Below are positions 42,506 to 53,600 of a stretch of DNA of 64,000 nucleotides, in pieces. The translations under genes and the position numbers were made by a program. Under the pieces are notes generated by a model. That model saw nothing but the letters and a program-made list of their open reading frames with translations, was not told the origin of the DNA and ran no database searches. Origin of the DNA: Zea mays (Eukaryota > Streptophyta > Magnoliopsida > Poales > Poaceae); the NCBI RefSeq assembly GCF_902167145.1, contig NC_050099.1, positions 238,464,588 to 238,528,587 of the forward strand. Reading direction: 5' to 3'. The number at the start of each line of letters is the position of its first letter. Position 1 is the stretch's first letter.

Positions 42506-44255
42506 CACTACAGGAAACGACTAAATTTTCGTGGGCCAAAAACCCACGAAAATAAGCCAAAACCGACGAAAATAGCCGCCGAAAATAAGTTCGACGAAAA
42601 TAGGGAATTATTTTCGTCGGTACCGACGAAAACGACTTATTTTCGTCGGCTTCCCCAAGGCCGACGAAAATAGTTGGTCGGCTGACTATTTTCGTCGGCC
42701 ACTGAGGCCGACGAAAATAGGGACATAATTTTCGTCGGCCCTGGGTGGTGGCCGACGAAAATATCTGGGCACGTATTTTCGTCGGCCACCACCCAGGCCG
42801 ACGAAAATTCATGATACCCCCCAAAAACAGATTGTTCTGCACCTTTTATTAATTTCACAGCAAAATAAACATATACACAATCATATATACAGATTTCACA
42901 AACAATACAGTTTTCACAAACAACATTCACAAGCAATTACATAATTGTTTCAAACATATTCCATACATATAGTCCATATATAGTCCATACATAAACAAAG
43001 TCATTCCCTCCAGAACCATAAACAAAGTCTATACATATCCATACATAGTCCATAAACAAAGTCACTACTCACTCCGGCGGGCTATGTGAGTTTTGGCCAC
43101 TCCCTCCTCCGCCACCAGGAAGGTGGCCACTCCCTCCAGAACCATGGACGAGGAAGTCTTGGACGTTGACAGCACCCTCCGATCCCTGAGCATGTGACGC
43201 TGAACCCTGCAATTCATCAATCATTCAAATAAGGCTGTGTTTGGTCAATATTTGTATAAAACTAAACATGGAACGTCACCTGTGATCCATGGTGAGGAGG
43301 AGGTTGTGCATGCATCCACGGGTACTGTTGTGCTGGCCACCCCTGAGGTGGTGGCACCCACCCCGTCGGTGGCGGTGCCATCCACGCTTGAAATGGTTGA
43401 GAGCCCGCCGGTGGCTGGAAGACCGGTGGCACCCATCCCGGGACTGGCTGCGATCCTTGGGGTGATGGAGGTGTCCAAGTGCCTGGAGGTGCCTGCGTCC
43501 ACCCAACACCAGTCCACTGTGGCTGCGACGCTGGAGCTTGTCCTGGCCACTGTCCCCATCCTTGTGCCTGCGAGCCATTTTTGATAATAAAAAAAGAGTT
43601 GCTATGGAATTGAAGTGTTCATATAGTGTTACCTGGGGAGGGCGAAAAGCTGGCAAGTTCATATCAGGGCCGAGTCGAGTAGTCATTTCCTGCAAATGGA
43701 TGAAACGTTAGAATCGCAACATTATACTTTGAATTCAATGACACGTGATGAGATAGATGAATTACCTGAAAATAAGAAGTCATATACTGCGTCAGCTGTC
43801 CGACCTGCTCCTGCGCTGCTCGAGCCTGCTCCTGTGCTGCTCGAGCCTGCTCCTGTGCTGCCCGAGTCTCCTCCTCCAGCTGAGCCTCTCGAGCAGACTT
43901 GGAGGAGCGAGAACTCCCTGCCGAAGATGATGTTTTCCCTTGACCTAATGTCCTGTTGTACTCCACAACGCCGGTGCCAAAGGCAAACCTGCATGATACA
44001 CATAGTTGAGCCATTAAGTGGACACATTCTTGTTAATGAAATTGTCGAATCAAAGACAACCACCTCACCTGCCATGCTTTCTACCCCCACCACTGTGGTA
44101 CAACGCCGAGGCATCTAAGTCTGAATGCATCCAGTCGAAATCAGGCCCATGGCGTTGAGTCATTTCCTCCCCATATGCATTCTGCAAAGAAAGTTAGAGT
44201 TGGAGTTAGACACAAAACATGCAATTTAATTCGTAAATACAACTTGTTTACCATT
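42506..44255 (-). mobile_element. CACTA (En/Spm) element, one terminus only
   Basis: Starts CACTACAGGAAACGAC at 42506. The first 300 bp is packed with subterminal copies of CCGACGAAAATA in both orientations. No matching TAGTG end is found on the right. The hAT reading frame resumes at about 44256 apparently without loss, so the right end of the insertion is unusual. Transposase-associated coding pieces lie inside on the minus strand. Confidence 0.75.
43276..44182 (-). pseudogene. CACTA-associated protein fragment (plant transposase Ptta/En/Spm type)
   Basis: Minus-strand exons read NAYGEEMTQRHGPDFDWMHS and LYHSGGGRKHGR (44182-44075), then EYNRTLGQGKTSSSAGSS with a repeated AAQEQARAAQEQ motif (about 43960-43770), then EMTTRLGPDMNLPAFRPP (43695-43630), with introns between. 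The GPDFDW and GGGRKHGR blocks are typical of the C-terminal part of this family. Upstream exons are absent. Confidence 0.65.
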
Positions 44256-44329
44256 CAAAAGAAGGGATACATGTCAGTCACATCTCATTATATTGATGAG
44301 AAATGGAACCTAAAAAGTTTTCTTTTGAG

Positions 44330-44420
44330 GTAATAACTTTAGTGCTATACTAAAATTTCGTATTATAATGTCTAACATTATCTTTTAAATTGTATTGATC
44401 ACTCAAATTTTCTTTTATAG
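44330..44420 (+). other. Intron of the hAT transposase pseudogene
   Basis: Donor TTGAG/GTAATAAC, acceptor CTTTTATAG/GTTC. Joining keeps the frame (SFLLR-FIYVPHPH). Confidence 0.7.
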
Positions 44421-45398
44421 GTTCATTTATGTGCCGCACCCACACACTACTGAGCTTATTAGTGATGTGTTGCATGATGTCCTGGTTGATTGGCACCTTG
44501 AGAGGAAGGTCTCCAGCGTGACACTTGATAAATGTGTTGTCAATGATAATCTAATGGAGAAACTGGAAGATAAGTTGTCTCTTGACTCTCTCGTGCTAAA
44601 AGATTCTGATAGAAAAAAGTTCCTGCATATGTGTTGTGCTTGTCACATCTTAAATTTGAATGTGAAATATGGATTAGTTGCCATGGATAAGAATGATGGA
44701 TTAAATAGGATTCATGAAAGTGTTCGTTTTTTGTCAGCAACTCCAAAACGCCATGAGAAATTTGAGAAAAAGGCAATTGAATTCAACATTAAATTTGAGC
44801 GTAGATTATGCCTTGAATGTAAAACTAGGTGGAACTCTACATATGTTATGCTTAGCACCGCATTAGAGTACAAAATTGTCTTTGCACGACTAGCTCTTCG
44901 TGAGAGGATGTTTACTCATATTTGTCCAACTGAAGATGATTGGAAGCTTGTTAGGGAAATTTGTGACAGACTGAAATGTTCTTTGACATAACTGAGATAT
45001 TGTCGGGAACTAAGTATGTTATTGTTAATCTTTTCTTCCCAAAGTATGTGGTATTTATTTGGCTATACAAAAATGGACCAAAAGTAATAATCATGTGGTT
45101 GAGAGGATGGCAGAGAGCATGAAGGCAAAATTTAATAAGTATTGGGCTAATGTGCATGGTCTTATGGTAGTTGCCACAGTGTTGGATCCTAGATTTAAAT
45201 TACATCCGTTGAAGGCTCTTTTCACTAGTATTATGGTCTAGAAGGGGCAAAAATAAAGTAATATAAGTTAGAACCTTGTTGTACATTTTCTCTTTTCAGA
45301 AGATGTTGGTACTTCATCTATGTCAACAGTTTCTACCCAGAATAGTGGATTTCAAGAAGATGGGGTCTTCAACATTTTTTATCAATACATGTCTTCAC

Positions 45399-46887
45399 TA
45401 GGGATGGCAACGGGTTGGGTAAAGTGCGGGTAAGCCATTTACCCGCCCGCCAACATATCCGCGCCTCTAGTGCTTACCCGTATCCGCGAGAGCTTGCGGG
45501 TAAAAATTTCGACCCGTACCCGTACCCGCAGGATATCTGCGGATATCGGGCAACCCATTACCCTCTAGAAAATACCATACGAGTATGTGGTCATGTTCAT
45601 TTCACCAAGAACATCAACGACTTGACAGACATAATATAATGGCAAGGAACATAGTTCAAACTGGGCGCCAGAAAATACCATACTGAGGGATTTAGGGATT
45701 GAGGAATCGAGGGCGAGTGGGCGACATGATTATTAAAGCGGTAAAATGTTAAAACGTTATGAACCAACTTTTTAACATTTAAACGTTTAAACGAACGTTG
45801 AAACGTCTTTTCAGACTTGACATAGAAGTTCAAATATAAAATAAGTTCATACATAAGTTGAGTACTTGAGTTCACAAACCAAATTGAAATTCGCTGTGAG
45901 CAATATGGTTGCACAATCAGTAGTTCAGTACTCACCAATATGGTTGAGCAAATAGAGATTGATTGATTCACTATGAGCAAAATCAGTACTCACCAAATGA
46001 TCAAATGGAGAGCAGCGGAGGTGGAGGATGGCTGGCTGCTATTGCTAGTCTTGGGCGCTGGCAGAGTGGAGCCACGGAGGATGGCTGGCTGGCTGCTGGT
46101 CTTGGGTGCAGATCTGATGTGGGGTAGGCGGCCAGCGGTGGCGCAGGTCTGCTGTGCCTCCACGACCGGCGGTCGATTGTGCCTCCATGGCTGAGGAGAG
46201 GACATAGGAGAGACGCGCCGGCTGTGCCTCCACGGCCGGCGGCCGGCTTTGCCTCCGCGGCTGAGGAGAGGAGAGACGCGCCGGAGATGTTGGAGGATAG
46301 GAGGGAGGAGGGCGGTGGCGCCGGCTGAGCCGTTGGAGGAGAGGAGAGACCGAGAGAGGGCGACGGCCGGCTGAGCCGTTGGAGGAGAGGAGAGAGGAGG
46401 GTGGCGTGCGTCCAACACATACGCAGAAAACCCTAAAGGCCCAGGAAAGGCCCATAATGGATAGAACGTCCCCAACACGCATAAAACATCCTAAAACACG
46501 ATTAGGACGCTTAAGCAACGCTTAAACGCTCGAAACGGACGTTCTACACGGCTTACCTAAAACACCCGGACGTTCCAACTGCTAATCACGTTTTAACGCT
46601 TAAACGACGCTTAAACGACGTTTAAGCGACGTTTTAATAACAATGGTGGGCGACTGGGCTGTGGCCTGTGGCCTGTGGGCCGGTGGCATAGGGATATTTT
46701 GATGGGCTAGTAAATTAAGCGGGTAATGTGTAATACTCGCGGGCGAAATTTTATATCCGTCAATTACCTGTGGGTGAGAAGTGTTGCCCGTATCCTTACC
46801 CGTGGGCGAGATTTCTTACCCGTATCCATGCCCATCGGGTACAAAACTCGCGGATACCCGTGCCCGCGGGCAGAATTGCCATCCCTA
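45399..46887. mobile_element. Non-autonomous hAT element (1,489 bp)
   Basis: Terminal inverted repeats TAGGGATGGCAA at both ends and a perfect 8-bp target duplication GTCTTCAC (45391-45398 and 46888-46895). Subterminal regions are rich in ACCCG/CGGGT words. No transposase is encoded. It is inserted in the hAT transposase pseudogene and contains another element at 45725-46645. Confidence 0.9.
45725..46645. mobile_element. Second non-autonomous hAT-like element nested in the first (921 bp)
   Basis: Ends CATGATTATTAAAGCG and, in reverse complement, CATTGTTATTAAAACG, flanked by GTGGGCGA (45717-45724 and 46646-46653; the next base C also matches). Subterminal regions carry repeated ACGTTTAAACG-type words. 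The middle (about 46190-46400) has GC-rich degenerate repeats of a GGAGGAGAGGAGAGA/GCCGGC unit; ORFs there have no recognisable domain. Confidence 0.75.
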
Positions 46888-47352
46888 GTCTTCACATCCA
46901 ATTTCTTCTTCTACTCATATAAATACAAAATTGGAGATATATTTGGAAGAGCCAATAGTAAACAGGATACAAGAACTTGACATTGTTAATTGATGGAAGT
47001 ATGGAGGGATCAAGTACCCCACTTTGCAAATGATCGCTCGAGATGTCATGGCTATTCCAGTGTCATCGGTTTCTTCAGAGTCTGTCTTTAGTACTAGTGG
47101 GAGGATTATTAGTCCTCACCGCAGTCGCCTTGCACCTAGGATTGTTGAAGCACTCATGAGCATGCAGGCATGGTCACGTGCTGATATCCTAGATAAATGC
47201 TTAAATGGTTCAAATATTCAATTTGGTTCCAGTTTTTTATGTAAAACAACATTGACATTTGACATGTTTTGGTATCAGGTGATGATAATTCGACTATTGC
47301 TGCTATGATGACATGTTTGAATGATAAAGAAGAACCAATGGTATTTCAATCA

Positions 47353-47357
47353 TACAC
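47353..47357. repeat. Target site duplication of Zeon-like element B (left)
   Basis: TACAC precedes the element at 47358 and recurs at 54754-54758. Confidence 0.9.
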
Positions 47358-48028
47358 TGTTGGGGGCCTTCGGCTTCCGAAGGTCCTCAAAAACATGATT
47401 TAACGATGTTTCTGGAGTATAATGTGTGAACAGGTATCTTCGGACTCGAATCGGTACCACAGTGGGAGAAGCCCAAAGAATACGAAGGTCGACACAGCAC
47501 CGAAGCTGTGAGCAGGAAAGCTTCGGCGTAATAACAGAAAAGGAAACCGACTTAAAGATGAAAAGGCTATTCAGACCTCGGCGGATTACTATAGAATTAC
47601 TACCAAATGTAAAGGGCATGAGTGTAATTTTATATGAGCTATGTCCCGTGCCTATAAATAGGTGAACAGTACCCCCGTACTGTTCACGCTGACTTGGCAT
47701 TTGCTTTTGCGTCACGCTTGTACTATTACCTTCTTTTAAGCCGAAGGTACATTTGTAATTTGATACCATTTCTATTTTTTCCATAGTAATAATATAGGAA
47801 TGAGTTAATAATAATATATAATTGTTTACGTTATCCTTTACATTTCATATGTTTTCTTCTTCATTATTATATGTTGTGTTTATGAAGGTATGTCCTTCAT
47901 AACCTTCGTCCGAAAATCATTATATCCTCAAGGGAAATAATGCTTCGAAGGACGAAGGACTTTAACGTTTAACATTTTTTGTGTTGCCTTGTTCTTAACT
48001 CATAGCATTTGAGAACAAGTCTCCAACA
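47358..48028 (+). mobile_element. Element B 5' LTR
   Basis: TGTTGGGGGCC to AAGTCTCCAACA, 671 bp, followed by TTGGCGCCCACC. Confidence 0.9.
47651..47687 (+). promoter_or_regulatory. LTR TATA box and adjoining palindrome (element B, 5' LTR)
   Basis: CCTATAAATAGG at 47651-47662, then arms GTGAACAGTAC and GTACTGTTCAC around CCCC at 47662-47687. Fully conserved with element A although the surrounding LTR has diverged. Confidence 0.6.
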
Positions 48029-48041
48029 TTGGCGCCCACCT
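48029..48041 (+). other. Primer-binding site of element B
   Basis: TTGGCGCCCACCT directly after the 5' LTR, shared with element A and the Cinful-type element at the left edge. Confidence 0.7.
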
Positions 48042-48102
48042 CCGGTGAACTCACTTCCACTCTTTGAGTTTTGAACACCTTCGGCAATCATAAACCTTCG
48101 CT

Positions 48103-49620
48103 ATGGCGCCGAAGAAAGCTTCAGCAACTAGGGTTGCAGCTCTGCAACCGCTGGATCCCAATCAGGAGACTCTCTCCCTTCGGGAGGCCCGAAGCCAGAA
48201 GAGGAAGGCTGTCAGCCCGACACCGCCAGAGGATGAGCTAGACCAAGAAATCAGAGACATGGAGATGCTTCATCAACAGGTGCAGAGGAAGAAGGAAAAG
48301 ATGGCCAGGCTAGCTGAACTGCAAAGGCAGATAGACGAAGCCTCTGAAGAAGTTCGTCATCTTACTCAGGATGAGCAGAACCGAAGGCCTCAGCATAAAG
48401 ACCTTCATCAGGAGGGTTTCTTCAACGAAGATGACTGGTATGAGAATTTCCACCATGGAAATTTTGCTTTTGATGATGCTTCTCCTCTGTCCGCTGAGCT
48501 GCAGGCTACACCTTGGCCTTCGTCCTACAAGCCGCCTCAGCTTCCCATATTCGATGGCCATTCAGACCCGAAGCAGTTCTTGATGAGCTACGAAGCAACA
48601 GTATCTTCGTATGGTGGCAATACTGCAGTCATGGCAAAATCTTTTGTTATGGCTGTCAGGAGTGTTGCTCAAACCTGGTATTCCTCCCTCCGACCAGGAA
48701 CGATCACTTCATGGCAAAAGCTGAAGGACATGTTGTTAACCAGCTTCCAAGGGTTTCAGACGAAGCCGGTCACTGCTCAAGCTCTATTCCAGTGCACCCA
48801 GGATCACGAAGAATACCTTCAGGTGTATGTCCGGAGGTTCTTGCGTTTGAGGGCACAGGCACCAACAGTGCCCAACGAAATTGTCATTGAGGCCATGATC
48901 AAGGGACTTCGGCCAGGACCTTCAGCTCAGTACTTTGCTAGGAAGCCTCCTCAAACTTTGGAGAAGTTGCTCCAGAAGATGGACGAGTATATTCGTGCCG
49001 ATAATGATTTTCGTCAAAGAAGGGAGGAGGCTTTCAGGTTTTTCGAAATGACCAGGGGCTTCGGAGGAAGATTTTATCCGAGGCACGTCAGGTCAATTCA
49101 CAACTCTACTCAAAATGATGATAAGGGGAGTCAACAGCAAAGGCCACAGGGCTCTTCACAGGCTTCGGGGCAACAACAAAGCTCCTTCCGGCCGCCAGCT
49201 CCAAGAGGCAGAGGCGCCAGGGGCTTCGGCGGAAGATTTGGAGATCAACCAAGGAGAACATTTTGCTTGTTCTGTGGTGAAAACAAGGGCCATACCACCA
49301 GGATGTGCCATGTTACCATCCAGAAGCAAAAGGAGATAGCCGAAGCTGCAGCACAACAGGGTCAGCCGAAGCAGATCATGCACACTGCTTCGTATCATTC
49401 GCCTTATATCCCAGAATATGTAGGCAACCACCCTGCAGTTTCTGTAGCTTCGGCGAGTCAACCTCAAGCTTCCTGGCAACAGCTTCCGCCTCCACCACCG
49501 CTGCAACAAGGCCAGCAGCCAGAAGGGGGCCAATATGCTCAACACCAAAGGGACTTCAGAGAACAGTCCGAAGCTCGCACAGTCAATAGCACTATGCCAG
49601 AGTCGAAGCACATTTATTGA
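48103..49620 (+). CDS. gag of Zeon-like element B, intact (505 aa)
   Basis: ATG at 48103 (MAPKKASATRVAAL), 74 bases after the LTR. A charged coiled coil at about residues 40-95 (EIRDMEMLHQQVQRKKEKMA) precedes a capsid region at about 140-320 (LPIFDGHSDPKQF, AQTWYSSLRPGTITSWQKL, YVRRFLRLRAQAPTVPNE, GLRPGPSAQYFA). An Arg/Gly-rich stretch, the knuckle CLFCGENKGHTTRMC (spacing CX2CX5HX4C, one residue longer than usual) and a Pro/Gln-rich tail follow. It would form the particle. Since no enzyme is encoded, replication must rely on a related autonomous element. The gag of element A is the same protein with one stop. Confidence 0.9.
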   Translation: MAPKKASATRVAALQPLDPNQETLSLREARSQKRKAVSPTPPEDELDQEIRDMEMLHQQVQRKKEKMARLAELQRQIDEASEEVRHLTQDEQNRRPQHKDLHQEGFFNEDDWYENFHHGNFAFDDASPLSAELQATPWPSSYKPPQLPIFDGHSDPKQFLMSYEATVSSYGGNTAVMAKSFVMAVRSVAQTWYSSLRPGTITSWQKLKDMLLTSFQGFQTKPVTAQALFQCTQDHEEYLQVYVRRFLRLRAQAPTVPNEIVIEAMIKGLRPGPSAQYFARKPPQTLEKLLQKMDEYIRADNDFRQRREEAFRFFEMTRGFGGRFYPRHVRSIHNSTQNDDKGSQQQRPQGSSQASGQQQSSFRPPAPRGRGARGFGGRFGDQPRRTFCLFCGENKGHTTRMCHVTIQKQKEIAEAAAQQGQPKQIMHTASYHSPYIPEYVGNHPAVSVASASQPQASWQQLPPPPPLQQGQQPEGGQYAQHQRDFREQSEARTVNSTMPESKHIY

Positions 49621-50623
49621 CAAATATCCTACCTTGATAGTAGTCTTTTCCATTCAGTTTTATTTTCTGTGTAATAAAGGACACTTTTTAAATCTCGCGT
49701 AATGATTTCGTTGTCTGCCACAAGGAAAATATATCTCCTCTACAGGCTTAAGTTGTTGAAGCTTAAAGATTTGCGATAGCAAGAAGGACCTTCGAATTAT
49801 AAAGAGTTTATTTTAAGGCACGGCATGAATTCTTCGAAGCAACAAAAAGTCGTTCCAAGGAACGCAGAGTAAGTTTGCTGAAGTTACAAAAAGTCGTTCC
49901 AAAGGGAGCGCAGTGTAAGTTTTCTGCTCAAAAGTCGTTCCAAAGGGAATGCAGAGCTTGCAGCGAAAAATAAACGCTGATACCGCCTAAGTAAAAGGCG
50001 AAGCGCGAAAAGTCAACGTGAATACCGCCGAAAGAAAAAGGCGAAGAAGCTCCTAAGGGAGGCTTGCAGCGAAAAATAAACGCTGATTCCGCTGAAGTAA
50101 AAGGCGAAGAAGCTCCTAAGGGAGGCTTACAGCGACAAGTCAACGCTGATTTAAAAATATTATGTGTTTTATTGCAGGGATGTGTGTGTATCTTCGGAAT
50201 AAATACCATTTTACATAGCATAACATCATCATATCATTTTGCATAGCATAAGCATCATATATCATGCTGCATATACAAGAAGGGGACACAATATTGATCT
50301 TCGGGAGAATGCTTTGAAAAAGGGAAAATCATGCTAAGTCATAAGGAGATACAATATTGATCTTCGGAGCGTAGCTTCGGAAAATATTTTCACGAAGCTT
50401 GGATATTCTTCATCAGAACATTATGGATATAGTTGTGATAAATGAAAATTATTCTTCACGAAGCATGAAAAGAAGGGAAGGTGTTTTTTCGTCAAAGACT
50501 CAAAAATGGTATGTATGTAAATTTCATGCATCGTAAAGAATTGAACCATAGAAAACAAGTATATTACATTCAGGGTTACAAGATATTACACATATTACAT
50601 TTCAGATGTTTTTACAATAGCAC
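49621..50623. other. Element B spacer between gag and aORF
   Basis: No credible gene. It contains tandem repeats (next entry) and A+T-rich sequence parallel to 12819-13759 of element A. This is where pol would be expected in an autonomous gypsy element. Confidence 0.6.
49925..50145. repeat. Tandem repeats in element B
   Basis: Repeated units containing GCAGCGAAAAATAAACGCTGA and GGCGAAGAAGCTCCTAAGGG, matching the block at 13295-13510 of element A in inverse orientation. Copy number and spacing differ between the two elements. Confidence 0.7.
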
Positions 50624-53600
50624 CTAGTCTTCCCTAAGCACTACTTCCGCAGCTTCGTTCAGGAGTTGATTGACAACTTGATCCATGATAGCTTCAGCCA
50701 TCTTTTTAATTTCATCGTCATCTTTCGGCTGAGGGCCTGGGGGCGCTTTAGTAGGATCTGAGGGAGGACAGGATACGGCTACATTGCTATTACAAATTGC
50801 GAACGAAGTTTAAAATCAAAAATTATAACACAATAAGAACCATTAGTTAATACCTATTTGCCCTTCGGGCTCTGCGGTTTTTTCAACAGCCTCTGCTACT
50901 TTTCTAGCGTCATGGATGCCTTTTTCGCTTTTCTGGATAATTTCTCGGGCCATTTCTCGGCCACCATTGTCCCAGATATCGGTGAAAAATTTTCCACCAA
51001 CCATGCTAGCTTCGGCTGAAGGATCTTTTACATCTTCGAAGGACAAAGTAGCTTCGGACTGTGCTAAAATCTTTATATGCTCACAGCCCTTTCTCTCCAA
51101 AATGGTGGCAATCCCCCTGGCACCCGAAAAAGCACATATGTCTCCGCGGCTATTTCAAATTTCCTCAAAGGCCTCAGCTTCGTGATTAATCCATTCGATG
51201 GGACCTTCAGGGTTGCCTCTTGTAAAGTTTTCTTCGCTCGAGAATGCGCCAACGCTGGTGAAGCTAGCTTTTATTTTCTTAACACACTCCATAGATTTGT
51301 CATAGCATCTTTTCTTGGACGAACGAAGCTCTTCAACAGTTCCTTCTAAATGATTTGCCCATTGGTCGCTAAATTCTCGCTTCGTTTCTTCAAGTATGCG
51401 TTCCTCTTTAGCTCTGGCTAGTTGTTTTCGAAGATCTTCAATTTCACGCTTCTGAGCCTCAGCTTGACCTTTAAAAGTAGCTTCGACTTCTTTTATTCTA
51501 TTTATCAATGAATGTAATATTTTATCTTTTTCGAGACCTTCGTTCCTTAGTTCAATTACTTCGGAACGAAGGTTGCTCAGGGCCATAACACACCCTTCGT
51601 CTTCGGCATCTTTTTGGGCCCTGAGGCCATTGCTAAGTATAAGGCCCTGCAAAGAAAAATGTGTGTGCGTCAATAAATTTAAACAAACGAAAAATTTTGG
51701 TCTCAAGAAAAAATACAAAGACCTCATTTTTTTGCACCTTTAAGCTATTGTACGCCAAGCTGTCGGCCAGCTCGTTTTTCGACAATGCCGAGAGCCCGTC
51801 TTCTAGTGTTGGGAAACCGAAGCTCTTGCTCATCTCCCGACAGACAGAAATCTCCTTGCTGTCAGGGAGGCAATACAAGAAGTCTTCTTCTCCGCTGCCG
51901 TTGAATATCAACGCCCCCTTTGGATATTTCAGTTTTTGGGCGTAAAACTGGGCCTCTTGCTTTTCTTTTTCAGACAACTTTTTCCCCGAAGCATGTCGAA
52001 TAATATAATCAAGGACTTTGGGGGCTGCTTCGGGGGCAACAGCACTGATTTCTTCAACAAGAATTGGCTCCGTCATTTTTTCTTCTTCCTCGGTTTCCAA
52101 GGATTTTACCTTCGTGGGCTCTGAAGGCCCAGCTTCAGCCTCAGTTTGTTGCTTTGGAGCTTTAGTATCAAAAATTTCAGTTTCCGCTTCGGAAGTTTCA
52201 ACAGTCTTCTTCGGAGTTGTGCTTGAGGATTTAATTGTCTCCAGAACATCTAGCACATTGACCATTCTTTTCCTTTTCGGAGTCACCGCTGGGCCCTTTT
52301 GGTTTTTTAATGTCTCAACACTTGCTGAAGGACTTAAAATTTCCGATATTGTCGTTCCCGCAGTACTCGGTTTTTCTGTTTTCTCTGCTGAGGGTGTTTC
52401 AGTTTTTTCTTCGATCTTTAACACTGAAGTTGGTTCTTTAATATCAGTGGCCGAAGAGGTTTCACCGGCGAACTCAGGCACTGTAGCTGGTTCAATGTAG
52501 TGTGGCCGGTGTGTGAGAACCTTTACCCTTTGTCTCTTCGGCGCTGGCTCGCTGGGAGCGGCTGAAGCAGTTTCCTGTGCAGAAGTTGCGTTTTTTCTTT
52601 TTTGGCCCCGCGCTGGATAGTGGTAGTCGGGGTACACGAACCCAATTGCGTCAAACACTCGATTCAGTCTTTTCTTTTTCCGGCCTCCGAAGGCTGCTGA
52701 CAATGCAGTATCTTCGTCCTTTGAATAAACCCCAAGTAGTTCATCACTTAAATTTTCAATGCTTTTTAGCCAGTCATCATCTGGCTCAACGAATTTATCT
52801 CCAAATTTGAAAGTATACTTCAGCCTGATAAGTTCACCTTCGTCAGCCTCCTTTATGGTCTCTTGCGGCATTTCCCATTTTTCCGCGAGCGGCCATACTC
52901 TGAAGGCAATATGCTCTTGAACCAGATCTCTCGTTCCAATAAAAGAGCAAATAATCCCGAAGGCTCTTTGGCATTCTTCGGCAGCCTCGTTCATTTCAAC
53001 CTTCGGCTTCCGCAGGCCGAAGCTTTGCCAAATAGGGCGCATAATTATACCTTTAATATCTTCCCGTGTTTTCAGGTCATTCTTCACATAAAACCATTCT
53101 GTCATCCAGTCGCCGGGCCATCTCTTCCGAAAGGTTGGCACGGGACAGCTTGACCCGGACCGAGAGACGAAACTGTAGCAGCCAAAATTATTGTGATACT
53201 GTTCCTTACCCCAGGGTTTTGTCTCGTATAACAATTCGTGTATGTTGCAGAAACTTTTCGCATCAGGTTCCAGACCTTGGCTTCTCACGGCCCACACGAA
53301 GATATTCATCCTTATGATTGCTTCGGGGATAAGCTGGTGAAGATAGATTTCAAATGTTTTCAGTACTTCTACGACAAAGCTGCTCAGGGGAAATCGTAGT
53401 CCAGCTTTTAAAAAGCTTCGGAACACTACGACTTCATTTTCCTCAGGAGTCGGACAAGTCTTTTCTCCTTCGTCGGCCCTCACAACGGACAAGTCCCGGA
53501 AATATCTTCCTCTCATGCTGACAAGATGATTTTCTTTGATACTTGATTTGCCGAAAACCGCATGGCTTGGTCGCCAAGGGCGATCTTCGGAGTCTTCACC

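Larger units (their letters stand above)
42408..47357 (+). pseudogene. hAT transposase pseudogene (BED/RICESLEEPER type), interrupted
   Basis: Plus-strand pieces are 42408-42505 (LESRVAITMDMWTANH), 44256-45398 and 46896-47357. They include KKGYMSVTSHYIDEKWNLKSF, an intron at 44330-44420 (GAG/GTAATAAC to TTTATAG/GTTC), HMCCACHILNLNV, CKTRWNSTYVML, VVATVLDPRFKL and the C-terminal dimerisation domain (RDVMAIPVSSVSSESVFSTSGRI). Frameshifts near 44990 and 45050 and a stop near 46985 show decay. The N-terminal BED finger is missing from the window. CACTA, hAT and Zeon-like insertions split it. Confidence 0.85.
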
